DNA from: Subsaximicrobium wynnwilliamsii | GTDB taxonomy: Bacteria; Bacteroidota; Bacteroidia; Flavobacteriales; Flavobacteriaceae | Direction: 5' to 3' | NCBI RefSeq assembly: GCF_007997225.1 | Contig: NZ_VORM01000008.1 | Location: 62,001 to 126,000, forward strand | DNA: 64,000 nt | Part shown: piece by piece, positions 17,480 to 25,859 of the stretch | Layout: every line of letters starts with the position of its first letter | Position numbering within the stretch: the first letter of the stretch is position 1 | The notes under the pieces: generated by a model | The model's input: only the letters and a program-made list of their open reading frames with translations | The model's database searches: none | Told to the model about the DNA's origin: nothing | Translations under genes and position numbers: made by a program

Positions 17480-18943
17480 TCATTTCTCCATTTGTTTTAA
17501 AAATTCGGTCACAAGTTTATAATCATCAAAATCAAAGCGTTCACCTTTAATTTCCTGATAGGTCTCATGGCCTTTGCCCGCAATCAATATGATGTCTTTG
17601 GAATTCGCCATTTGGCAAGCGGTTTTTATGGCTTGTTTGCGATCTGTAATGGAAATTATTTTTTTAAAATTTTGAGGCTCCACGCCTTTTTCAATCGCTT
17701 CGATTATGGTTTCTGGCACTTCATTTCTGGGATTGTCACTTGTAAAAATCACTTTGGTACTCAAAGCGGAAGCGATCTGCCCCATTGTAGGACGTTTGGT
17801 CTTATCCCGATTACCACCACAACCTACCACCGTTATCAATTCCTCATTTTTGGTGCGGATACTATTGATGGTTTCCAACACGTTCTTAAGCGCATCTGGC
17901 GTATGGGCATAATCTACAATGGCAGTGATTCTTCCTTCAGAAATAACATATTGAAAACGCCCACTAACCGATTCCAACTCACTAATCAATCTCAGGATTT
18001 CTACTTTTTCCAGTCCCAATAGGTCCGCCACACCGTAAATTGCTGTGATATTATAAGCGTTAAAGCTTCCTATGAGTTTAGACCACAATTCGTTGTCGTT
18101 CAGTTTAAGCAATAAGCCGCTAAATTCATTTTCCAACACTTGCGCTTTATAATCGGCATAAGTTTTTAAGGCATAAGTATAGGTTTTGGCCTGGGTGTTT
18201 TGCAGCATGACCAATCCGTTTTTATCGTCGATATTAACTAAGGCAAAAGCCTGTTTTGGTAAATGGTCAAAGAAGGATTTCTTGACATCACGATACTCAG
18301 CAAAACTGCTGTGATAATCCAAATGATCGTGCGACAGATTGGTAAATACGCCACCTTCAAATTGCAAACCGAAGGTCCTGTTTTGATGGATGCCGTGTGA
18401 ACTGACTTCCATAAAACAAAACTCAACGCCCTCATCATTCATCAATTTGAGATACTTATTGATGGTCAAGGAATCTGGCGTGGTATGCGTGGCCTTGTAC
18501 TCCTTATTGTCGACCATGACCCGAACCGTAGACAAAAGCCCAACCTTAAAGCCTGCTTTTTTGAATAAATCGTAAAGTAAAGTCGTAACTGTTGTTTTTC
18601 CGTTGGTACCGGTGACACCTATCAATTTTAAGTTTTCCGAAGGATTTCCATAAAAATTAGCTGCCATAAACGCCAAGGCCTTGCTTGTACTTTCCACCTC
18701 AATGTAAGTGATGCCATCTGCCAATTCTAAGGGAAGCGTTTCGCAAACCACGGCTTTCGCCCCATTTTTGATGGCCACCTCCACAAAATCATGACCATCT
18801 ACAGTAGTGCCTTTGATAGCCACAAATACATCGTTGTCTTTGATGTTGCGCGAATCAAAATCGATATTATTGACGTCAATACTAGTGCTGCCAGTAACCG
18901 CATTGATGGTGACCTTGTACAATATGTCTTTGAGTTGTGCCAT
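17480..18943 (-). CDS. murE: UDP-MurNAc-tripeptide synthetase MurE
   Basis: Cytoplasmic ligase adding the third residue of the stem peptide. 487 residues. ATP site IGVTGTNGKTTVTTLLYDL near 108, then TTPDSLTI, MEVSSHGIHQNR, NLSHDHLDYH and IVDYAHTPDALKNVL. The motif DNPRNEVP (near 404) is the DNPR signature for meso-diaminopimelate, so the substrate is inferred to be meso-DAP. Its start overlaps the ftsI stop by one base. Confidence 0.97.
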   Translation of the reverse strand: MAQLKDILYKVTINAVTGSTSIDVNNIDFDSRNIKDNDVFVAIKGTTVDGHDFVEVAIKNGAKAVVCETLPLELADGITYIEVESTSKALAFMAANFYGNPSENLKLIGVTGTNGKTTVTTLLYDLFKKAGFKVGLLSTVRVMVDNKEYKATHTTPDSLTINKYLKLMNDEGVEFCFMEVSSHGIHQNRTFGLQFEGGVFTNLSHDHLDYHSSFAEYRDVKKSFFDHLPKQAFALVNIDDKNGLVMLQNTQAKTYTYALKTYADYKAQVLENEFSGLLLKLNDNELWSKLIGSFNAYNITAIYGVADLLGLEKVEILRLISELESVSGRFQYVISEGRITAIVDYAHTPDALKNVLETINSIRTKNEELITVVGCGGNRDKTKRPTMGQIASALSTKVIFTSDNPRNEVPETIIEAIEKGVEPQNFKKIISITDRKQAIKTACQMANSKDIILIAGKGHETYQEIKGERFDFDDYKLVTEFLKQMEK

Positions 18944-20946
18944 TAACTATTGAGTATGATGATTTGATTACGTTCTACTTTCACGCCCTTATTTATAGAT
19001 TGGGATTTGACTTTGCCAACCCCCTGCATCTTCACTTTCAAGCCCATGTTCTCTAACAAAGCCAGCGCATCCATGGTTGGTAACCCAACTACATTTGGCA
19101 TGATGGTTTTATAGGTTTGGGCTGTGGTGTAATAGGATTGGAATTCTTTTTCGACGTCTGAATTAGCGATTTCCAAAGTTTCTAGATCATATATCAAAGG
19201 CGTGTCTGTGAATATTTTTTGGGCGATGCGTTTAAATACAGGTCCGGAAACATCGGCGCCATAAAATCCTTTTTTGATGCTCGGTCTATGAATAACCACG
19301 ATGCAGGAATACTTTGGGTTTTCCGCAGGAAAATAACCTGCAAAAGAAGACACGTATCGCTTGTTATCTTTCCAATCTTTCATCCAATATTCAGTCTGGG
19401 CGGTTCCTGTTTTTCCTGCCATTGAAAAGTTTTCAGAATACAATTTAGACCCTGTCCCCCTTTCAACCGTGTTTTTTAAAATCTCACGAATCACATTTAA
19501 GGTATTGTCAGAACAAATCTTAGGATTGATAACTTCCTTTTCGAATACCTTTATGTATTTATCAAATTCCTTAACCGATTTAATAAACCTCGGTTTCACC
19601 AATTCCCCATCGTTGGCAATCGCATTGTAAAAAGCGAGTACCTGCAAAGGTGTCATCCTCAAATTGTAACCATAGGCCATGGAAGGCAAAGCGTTTTTAC
19701 TCCATAGTTTGTCTCCTGGTTCTGGAATTACCGGCTTGCCTTCGCCAATAATGGCCACTCCTAATTTTTTATCGAGATGCCATTCCTTAAAACGGTCGAT
19801 CAATTTATTTGGGTCTTTGGAGTAATTATCATCAATGATTGTCGCCAAGCCAATATTAGAAGACACCTCCAAGGCACGTGCTGCGGAAATCTTTCCGTAG
19901 CCACCATGATGGGAGTCGTAGATATTTCTTTTGTAGAAGCGTTTGACGCCATTTTTGGTATCTACAATGGTTGAAGAATCAATAACCTTATCTTCAAGCG
20001 CCGCCATTAAAGCCATTACCTTAAAGGTTGAGCCAGGCTCATGGCTTTCTCCCACCGCATAATTAAGACGTTCATAGTAGTTTCCGTTTTCATTACGCCC
20101 CAGATTTGAAATGGCTTTGATCTCGCCAGTCTTTACATCCATGACGATGGCACAGCCATGTTCTGCTTCGTAATATTCCAATTGCCCCAAAAGTGAGTGG
20201 TGCGCGATATCCTGAATGTTGACGTCAATGGTTGTATACACATCGTAACCATCTTTAGGTTCGACTTGGTCATAATCTACGATGGGTTTCCATTGGCCAT
20301 TGCCAATTTTTTGGCTGAGCCGTTTGCCATTGACACCGCTTAAATATTTTACGCCGAAAGCACCATCAATTCCAGGTCGGGTCACGTTGCCATCTTCATC
20401 GGTACGTTCGTAACCAATGGTGCGCTCTGCAACGCCACCCATGGGATGTTCCCGTCTGGTGGTTTGCTCAACGATAAGCCCTCCTTTAATGGCTCCCAAT
20501 TCTAACATCGGAAAATTGCGCAGCCTTATATAATTGGAGTAGCTTATGTTTCGTGCCAATAAGAAATAGCGGTTTTTATTGTTCCGTGCTTTTTTGATGC
20601 TATTTTGGTGGTAACTGGAACTTCTTCCTGTATATTTTGCCAACGAATCGCCCAGAGGTTTTATCAAGGCGTTAAAGGTTTTCTGACTGGGCTGAATGGC
20701 ATCCAACCGAATGTCATATTTAGGGATCGACGTTGCCAAGAGGCTACCGTCGGCCGAATACACATTGCCTCTATTTGCCGGAATTTCAATGTTCTTAACG
20801 ATACGACCCTCTGCCAGCTCCCGATATTTATCGCCGTGCACAAATTGAATCGTACAAAGTTTAAACACCACAGCAAGCGCAAAGACAAAGAGGATGCCTG
20901 CGACAAAATACAATCGGTTTAATATGTTCTTTTCGGTTATAGCCAC
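18943..20946 (-). CDS. ftsI: Septal transpeptidase FtsI (PBP3-like) with PASTA domain
   Basis: Class B penicillin-binding protein crosslinking septal wall. 667 residues, GTG start. Membrane helix at about 12-30, dimerisation/pedestal domain, then transpeptidase with the active serine in EPGSTFKVM (Ser about 306), SSN (about 363) and AGKTGTAQ (about 512). A single PASTA domain closes the protein (MPNVVGLPTMDALALLENMGLK...). Presence of PASTA in division PBPs is usual in Bacteroidota. Overlaps murE by one base and follows ftsL by four bases. Confidence 0.96.
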   Translation of the reverse strand: MAITEKNILNRLYFVAGILFVFALAVVFKLCTIQFVHGDKYRELAEGRIVKNIEIPANRGNVYSADGSLLATSIPKYDIRLDAIQPSQKTFNALIKPLGDSLAKYTGRSSSYHQNSIKKARNNKNRYFLLARNISYSNYIRLRNFPMLELGAIKGGLIVEQTTRREHPMGGVAERTIGYERTDEDGNVTRPGIDGAFGVKYLSGVNGKRLSQKIGNGQWKPIVDYDQVEPKDGYDVYTTIDVNIQDIAHHSLLGQLEYYEAEHGCAIVMDVKTGEIKAISNLGRNENGNYYERLNYAVGESHEPGSTFKVMALMAALEDKVIDSSTIVDTKNGVKRFYKRNIYDSHHGGYGKISAARALEVSSNIGLATIIDDNYSKDPNKLIDRFKEWHLDKKLGVAIIGEGKPVIPEPGDKLWSKNALPSMAYGYNLRMTPLQVLAFYNAIANDGELVKPRFIKSVKEFDKYIKVFEKEVINPKICSDNTLNVIREILKNTVERGTGSKLYSENFSMAGKTGTAQTEYWMKDWKDNKRYVSSFAGYFPAENPKYSCIVVIHRPSIKKGFYGADVSGPVFKRIAQKIFTDTPLIYDLETLEIANSDVEKEFQSYYTTAQTYKTIMPNVVGLPTMDALALLENMGLKVKMQGVGKVKSQSINKGVKVERNQIIILNS

Positions 20947-20950
20947 TTCT

Positions 20951-21274
20951 TTAATCGGGTATACTTGATTTAACTTTTATTTTTCTAGGCGGAATTTCGG
21001 AAATCACAATCCCATCTTCGGCCACTTTCTCAATGATTGAAGATTCCATTTTTAATCGCATCAATTTGGAACGACCATCCACAAATGCGGAACGCAACTC
21101 CTTAACCTCATTTTTCATCTTCGCAATCTCATATACTTTTTGATCGGCGCTGTGCGAACTCGCAATCATGACTATCGCCAACACAGAAATAAAGATGATG
21201 ACGCGCCAGTTTTTAAAGGCGTCGTCGCTTACCAAAAATTTACCTCTCAATATGCTGTATATGTTATTTCTCAT
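20951..21274 (-). CDS. ftsL: FtsL-like division protein
   Basis: A 107-residue bitopic protein with one membrane helix at about 23-40 (WRVIIFISVLAIVMIASS), then a short helical coiled-coil (YEIAKMKNEVKELRSAFVDGRSKLMRLKMESSI) as in FtsL/DivIC. Sequence identity in this family is always low; the call rests on size, topology and its place between rsmH and ftsI. Four bases separate it from ftsI. Confidence 0.85.
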   Translation of the reverse strand: MRNNIYSILRGKFLVSDDAFKNWRVIIFISVLAIVMIASSHSADQKVYEIAKMKNEVKELRSAFVDGRSKLMRLKMESSIIEKVAEDGIVISEIPPRKIKVKSSIPD

Positions 21275-21337
21275 GTTGTTTACTGCGAAAGCAGGAATCT
21301 TTTGTTATTTGTAACACATTTGTCTTTGCCACGAACT

Positions 21338-21357
21338 TGCCTGCCGACTGGTAGGCA
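21338..21357. repeat. Hairpin repeat upstream of ftsL
   Basis: TGCCTGCC-GACT-GGTAGGCA, an 8-bp stem with one G-U pair, in the 131-bp rsmH-ftsL gap. A related word (CTACCTG...CAGGTAGGCA) appears at 42598-42620. Confidence 0.8.
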
Positions 21358-21405
21358 CAGGTATTTGTGTTTAATCCTGTACTGCTAATTTGAAAACCCC
21401 AACTC

Positions 21406-22308
21406 CTATAGTTTCTTTGCGATGCGTAATTTGGCGCTTCGGGCCCTGCTGTTTGCTGCTATTTCGGCTTTGCTTGGGACTATCAAGCCGCCTACTTTTT
21501 TAAGCGGAACTTCAAAATTGCCGAAGACATCCCGTTCTGGCTCGCCTTCAAACAAACCGTTTCTTATAAAGCGCTTTACCAAGCGGTCTTCCAAAGAGTG
21601 GTATGAAATCATGCTCAATCGTCCGCCTTTGACCAGTATGTCTGGTGTTTGTTGTAAAAATTCCTTGAGCGCCTCAATTTCCTGGTTAACCTCAATGCGA
21701 ATGGCTTGATAGATTTGCGCCAAGACCTTATTTTCTTTTTGATGATTCAAAAAACTGCTCAAAGCCGCTTTGAACTGCTCGCTGGTTTTGAGTTCCCCAT
21801 TTTTTCGTTCAGCTACAATGGCACTGGCCATTGCTGGCGCCTGCCTGAGCTCTCCATATTGGGCCAGCACGTCTTTCAAACGTTCTTCACTATAATGATT
21901 GACCACGTTAAAGGCCGAAATTTTATCAGCTTGATTCATGCGCATGTCCAAATCGGCTTCAAAGCGGGTTGAGAATCCGCGTGCTGCGACATCAAATTGG
22001 TGTGAGGACACTCCAAAATCTGCCAAAACCCCATGAACTTCCTTGACGCCATAAAAGCGCAAAAAGCGCTTGACAAACCGAAAATTCTCATTGATCAATG
22101 TGAAACGCTCATCATCGATTGTATTTGAAAGCGCATCTTTATCTTGATCAAAGGCATAGAGTTTGCCCTTAGAGCCCAATCGTTTTAAAATTTCCTTACT
22201 ATGCCCACCGCCTCCAAAAGTGACATCAACATAGACTCCGTCGGGCTTAATAGTTAAGCCATCCACAGTTTCCTCAAGTAATACGGGGTTATGATAATTC
22301 ATCGTCAT
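21406..22308 (-). CDS. rsmH: 16S rRNA (cytosine-1402-N4)-methyltransferase RsmH
   Basis: SAM-dependent methyltransferase (MraW) acting on 16S rRNA C1402. 300 residues, family length. N-terminal YHNPVLLEETVDGL, SAM-binding VDVTFGGGGHSKEIL near 29, ADFGVSSHQFD near 97, RFEADLDMRMN, and the C-terminal MISYHSLEDRLVKRFI and RSAKLRIAKK. Its first 20 bases overlap the end of mraZ, so the two are coupled. Confidence 0.97.
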   Translation of the reverse strand: MTMNYHNPVLLEETVDGLTIKPDGVYVDVTFGGGGHSKEILKRLGSKGKLYAFDQDKDALSNTIDDERFTLINENFRFVKRFLRFYGVKEVHGVLADFGVSSHQFDVAARGFSTRFEADLDMRMNQADKISAFNVVNHYSEERLKDVLAQYGELRQAPAMASAIVAERKNGELKTSEQFKAALSSFLNHQKENKVLAQIYQAIRIEVNQEIEALKEFLQQTPDILVKGGRLSMISYHSLEDRLVKRFIRNGLFEGEPERDVFGNFEVPLKKVGGLIVPSKAEIAANSRARSAKLRIAKKL

Positions 22309-22756
22309 CGTCTTGTCCCATCACTTCTTCCGCTAAATCAGCAAAATCGCCGGTAGCGTCATCGATGGCTTGTTCATATTTATCCTTGTCCCAAATCTCT
22401 ATGATATTTATGGCAGAGGAAATCACGATTTCCTTGGAGATGCCAGAGAATGCCACCAAATCTTTAGGAATAAGCAAACGTCCTGCAGCATCTATCTCCA
22501 CCATCTTCAGCCCAGCAGTAAATCTTCGGATGAAATCGTTGTTTTTTTTCTTGAAACGATTCAGCTTATTCATTTTCTGCATTAGCACATCCCATTCGCT
22601 CATTGGGTACAACTCCAAACAGGATTGAAAGACGGCACGTTTCAACACAAAACCATTTTGCAAGGCAGGCAGCAACTGCTTTTTGATGGCAGCAGGCAGC
22701 ATGAGCCTTCCTTTGGCATCCACTTTGCACTCGTATGTTCCTATTAATGGGTTCAA
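22289..22756 (-). CDS. mraZ: Transcriptional regulator / division protein MraZ
   Basis: Small AbrB-like DNA-binding protein, first gene of the dcw operon and by family its repressor. 155 residues with two swapped-hairpin repeats: GTYECKVDAKGRLMLPAAIK near 5 and VEIDAAGRLLIPKDLVAF near 86. The start is TTG at 22754-22756; no ATG lies nearby in frame. A TATATTTG -7 box and three GTGG repeats lie upstream, consistent with autoregulation. Confidence 0.95.
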   Translation of the reverse strand: MNPLIGTYECKVDAKGRLMLPAAIKKQLLPALQNGFVLKRAVFQSCLELYPMSEWDVLMQKMNKLNRFKKKNNDFIRRFTAGLKMVEIDAAGRLLIPKDLVAFSGISKEIVISSAINIIEIWDKDKYEQAIDDATGDFADLAEEVMGQDDDDELS

Positions 22757-22790
22757 ACTGATGGTTTTACTATTAGTAACGATTGAGTTT

Positions 22791-22834
22791 CAAATATATT
22801 GAAAATTTTACCACTATTTACCACTCTCCTCCAC
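22791..22834 (-). promoter_or_regulatory. mraZ promoter with putative MraZ operator
   Basis: On the minus strand TATATTTG (plus 22791-22798) matches the flavobacterial -7 box TAnnTTTG. Upstream are three GTGG repeats: GTGGT (22810-22814), GTGGT (22820-22824) and GTGGA (22830-22834). They are exactly 10 bp apart, the geometry of known MraZ operators (TGGGN repeats with 5-bp spacers), and they cover the -33 region where a bound repressor would block sigma factor. Confidence 0.7.
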
Positions 22835-23007
22835 ATTTGTTAACAAATTACCCTTTTCCTGACTTAATTTGAGCCATTTTTTCAGAAGTCATTTTCACAA
22901 AAACCTAAAAATCAAGCTTCTAAAAAAAATTAAAAGCCGCCCATTTTGATTGTTAACATCTTGGTTATACTATTTAGTTGCTTTAGAACTTTTATAGCAG
23001 ATTTTTA

Positions 23008-23817
23008 ATGGAAATACCTATATTTGTTTTCGACGAAAATCATCAACAATTAATGGCACACCGTTTAAAAAAGGAACGAGATTACAGTTACATTGAAGTG
23101 GGAGAAGGTAAGCCAATCGTTGTGCTTCACGGACTTATGGGAGGTTTGAGCAACTTTGATGCTGTGACCAATTATTTTAGCAGTAGGGGTTATAAAGTGC
23201 TCATCCCAGAACTTCCTATCTACGGCATGTCACTTTTAAAAACCAATGTGAAAAGTTTCGCCAAATACTTGCGTGACTTTATCGAACACAAAGGCTTGGA
23301 AGACGTGATTTTACTTGGTAATTCCCTTGGAGGCCATATTGGCCTTTACCATACTAAACTCTACCCAGAAAAGGTTAAAGCACTCATCATTACTGGAAGT
23401 TCAGGACTATATGAAAGTGCCATGGGTGGCGGTTATACCAAACGTGGCGATTATGAAGTCATTAAGAAAAAAGCCCAAGATGTGTTTTACGATCCAAAAG
23501 TGGCCACCAAAGCCATTGTGGACGAGGTTTATGAAACCGTAAACGACCGCAACAAACTTATCAAGACTTTGGCCATTGCCAAGAGTGCGATTCGCCACAA
23601 CATGGCAAAGGACTTACCAAATATGGACTTACCCGTTTGTATTATTTGGGGTAGAAATGACACGGTCACACCTCCTGAGGTTGCGGTTGAGTTTGATGAA
23701 CTTTTGCCGGATTCTGAACTGTATTGGATCGATAAATGCGGTCACGCTGCGATGATGGAACATCCAGACGAATTCAATACCATTTTGAGTGGATGGTTTG
23801 AGAAACGGAAACTCTAA
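23008..23817 (+). CDS. Alpha/beta-fold hydrolase
   Basis: A 269-residue soluble hydrolase. Oxyanion region VVLHGLMGG near 37, nucleophile elbow LGNSLGGH near 105 (Ser), acid in IIWGRNDTVTPP near 215, and His in DKCGHAAMMEHP near 244, so the triad is complete. The substrate cannot be told. It is the divergent neighbour of mraZ; this pairing is frequent in flavobacteria. The 251-bp shared gap holds the mraZ promoter; no clear -7 box was found for this gene. Confidence 0.9.
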   Translation: MEIPIFVFDENHQQLMAHRLKKERDYSYIEVGEGKPIVVLHGLMGGLSNFDAVTNYFSSRGYKVLIPELPIYGMSLLKTNVKSFAKYLRDFIEHKGLEDVILLGNSLGGHIGLYHTKLYPEKVKALIITGSSGLYESAMGGGYTKRGDYEVIKKKAQDVFYDPKVATKAIVDEVYETVNDRNKLIKTLAIAKSAIRHNMAKDLPNMDLPVCIIWGRNDTVTPPEVAVEFDELLPDSELYWIDKCGHAAMMEHPDEFNTILSGWFEKRKL

Positions 23818-24145
23818 AAGTAGAACTAAGACCGCTTCGCTTCTAGAATTAAGAATCAAGACGTTCTCATAAATCATAATTTTAGGAACAAAAAGTAATG
23901 ACTATTTTAGTTGCTGTCAAAACATTAGTTTAAAACCGGAGTTCGATATCTGAAGACATCCCAATTGAAATGCACTGCATTTATTAGAATATGATTTTTT
24001 TCTGAAACGCTTTTCCAACGAAAAAAAAAAAATAGTCCAATCAGATTTCCACTTGCGTGGCAGCTATTATGGTTACAGACATTGCAGAATTTTAAATTTT
24101 TTCGTACTATTTACTAAGAGATTCGTAAATTGATAATTTAGTATC
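23818..24145. other. Intergenic stretch, no gene seen
   Basis: 328 bp, AT-rich, with an A13-type run near 24025. No ORF with family features and no tRNA. TATCTTG at 24141-24147 resembles a weak -7 box for the toxin gene that follows. Confidence 0.5.
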
Positions 24146-24712
24146 TTGCGGGCAAGATCTGTGCTATTGGAAATAATACAGACAATAATAAGGCCCGCCA
24201 AAAATATCTATATAATCGCTGGATGTAACGGGGCAGGAAAAACAACTGCTTCTTACACTATTTTACCGGAAATAATTAATTGTAAGGAGTTTGTAAATGC
24301 TGATGAAATAGCTAAAGGTCTCTCGCCGTTTCAACCCGAAACTTTTGCTTTTGAAACGACACTATCGACAAAAAGCTACAAGAATAAAATTTTGAAGGCT
24401 AAACAACAAGGTTACATGGTCACGCTGCTTTTCTTTTGGCTTAATAATATAGATTTAGCCAAAGAGCGAGTAAAAACTAGGGTTTTTGAGGGTGGCCACA
24501 ATATTCCTGAAAAGATTATTGAACGTCGTTATTTAAGAGGTATTCACAATCTCTTCGATATTTACCTACCATTAATGCATGCTGCATTGGTTTTTGACAA
24601 CTCCTTTGGAAAGCATGAGTTAATTGCGCATAAAATGACGGAAGATGATCTCATTATTTATGACCAAGATAAGTTTCAACAGCTAAAACGAATCCATGAC
24701 AACAAAAGATAA
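24146..24712 (+). CDS. Zeta-toxin-like P-loop kinase
   Basis: About 180 residues. Walker A IAGCNGAGKTTASYTI (near 25-40), then FVNADEIAKGLSPF, FETTLSTKSY (substrate-side Thr/Ser loop) and a C-terminal Arg region (RVKTRVFEGGHNIPEKIIERRYLRG). This pattern fits the zeta/PezT family, which phosphorylates UDP-GlcNAc and blocks wall synthesis, though many Bacteroidota members are uncharacterised. The start is uncertain: the frame opens at a TTG (24146), with GTG 24161 and TTG 24167 as other options and no ATG. The expected start is just before NIYIIAG. A 50-aa ORF overlaps its 3' end by 17 bases. Confidence 0.75.
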   Translation: MRARSVLLEIIQTIIRPAKNIYIIAGCNGAGKTTASYTILPEIINCKEFVNADEIAKGLSPFQPETFAFETTLSTKSYKNKILKAKQQGYMVTLLFFWLNNIDLAKERVKTRVFEGGHNIPEKIIERRYLRGIHNLFDIYLPLMHAALVFDNSFGKHELIAHKMTEDDLIIYDQDKFQQLKRIHDNKR

Positions 24713-24848
24713 ACAAATAGAATTTAAAGATAAGATTTTGAAAGGCCTGGATAAGGTTTATGATAGACTTATCGAATTCAAAAAAGAAAAAAATAGCGAG
24801 CTTGTTTTAATGAGAGGAACTAAAATTGTAAAAATAAAACCGAAATAA
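24696..24848 (+). CDS. Small Lys-rich ORF overlapping the toxin gene (50 aa)
   Basis: ATG at 24696 in a different frame, 17-base overlap with the Zeta-like gene, stop at 24846-24848. The protein starts MTTKDKQIEFKDKILKGL, is highly charged, and ends in GTKIVKIKPK. No family is recognised. Overlap and gene order suggest co-translation and a possible antitoxin or accessory role; this is inference only. Confidence 0.5.
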   Translation: MTTKDKQIEFKDKILKGLDKVYDRLIEFKKEKNSELVLMRGTKIVKIKPK

Positions 24849-25024
24849 TTGGCAAGTTGAGCCAATAGCGAAAAAAATGATCGAAAATAGATTTTCGCTT
24901 TGAAAGGTATGTTGAAATGATTAAATAATCGCAAAAGCATTCTTTGACGCGTTTCCTCCATTACAATCACTTAAAACTTCTTTCTCGAAGAAATTAAAAC
25001 TTACCGCTTTTGCGGAATTTGACA

Positions 25025-25633
25025 ATGATTATAAAAACTGCTGAATTTTTAATGAGTAACTCTGATGTGGATAAATGTCCGAAAAATCAGATTCCTGAAT
25101 ACGCCTTTATTGGCCGAAGCAACGTGGGCAAATCTTCGCTCATCAACATGATTACCAATCATAAAAATTTGGCAAAGACCTCTGGCAGACCAGGAAAAAC
25201 ACAGTTGATCAATCATTTCTTGATCAACAAGGAATGGTTTTTAGTGGATTTACCAGGTTACGGTTACGCTCGGGTTTCGAAAACGGCTAAGCAGAAGTTT
25301 CAGAGCTTCATAACCGATTATTTTGAGAAACGACAACAGCTCATTTCCGCGTTTGTCTTGATTGATATTCGCCACACGCCGCAGCCAATCGATTTGGAAT
25401 TCATGGAATATATGGGGGTTAGCGGGATCCCGTTCTCCATCATTTTTACCAAAGCCGATAAATTGAAACCCATGGCCATAGAGCGCAATGTAAACGCTTA
25501 CACAGAGGAATTGCTAAAAACCTGGGAAGAAACACCAAATTATTTCGTGACCTCCTCTTCAAAAAACATAGGGCGTGACGCTGTTTTGGAGTTTATTGCT
25601 GCAACAAATACCGAAATTGAATCCATGCGTTGA
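25025..25633 (+). CDS. engB: Ribosome-biogenesis GTPase EngB (YihA/YsxC)
   Basis: GTPase for 50S assembly. 202 residues from ATG 25025; a TTG five codons upstream is less likely. G1 GRSNVGKSSLIN near 32, G2 GRPGKTQ near 58, G3 DLPGYGYA near 78, G4 TKAD near 145, G5 TSSSK near 178. Stands alone; the small toxin-linked ORF ends 176 bp upstream. The 226-bp gap after it holds a GC hairpin (ACCCTC-TG-GAGGGGT around 25786-25800). Confidence 0.95.
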   Translation: MIIKTAEFLMSNSDVDKCPKNQIPEYAFIGRSNVGKSSLINMITNHKNLAKTSGRPGKTQLINHFLINKEWFLVDLPGYGYARVSKTAKQKFQSFITDYFEKRQQLISAFVLIDIRHTPQPIDLEFMEYMGVSGIPFSIIFTKADKLKPMAIERNVNAYTEELLKTWEETPNYFVTSSSKNIGRDAVLEFIAATNTEIESMR

Positions 25634-25859
25634 AGTTTCCAGTTCACGGTTTAAAATCTAGTTGGTTCAATGAAATTTTCGTTTACCATCTTTTGATCTT
25701 GAGAAATCAGTACACTCGGGGCAAGCCCACAAGGTATGGTTTGAAAGATGTTCTTTGTTTTTCGAGGCACGCCTTGGGGAATAAAACCCTCTGGAGGGGT
25801 TCCCGAATTCAATGTCTGTTTTTTTTAATCAAAAACGCTCGACATGACCAACATTCTGG

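Noticed and set aside
24758-24970. Minus-strand hydrophobic ORF of 70 codons
   Set aside because: It is the shadow of the small ORF after the toxin gene and AT-rich DNA; no homology features.
25785-25801. Terminator between engB and the permease gene
   Set aside because: The ACCCTC/GAGGGGT hairpin has a two-base loop and no T tract.
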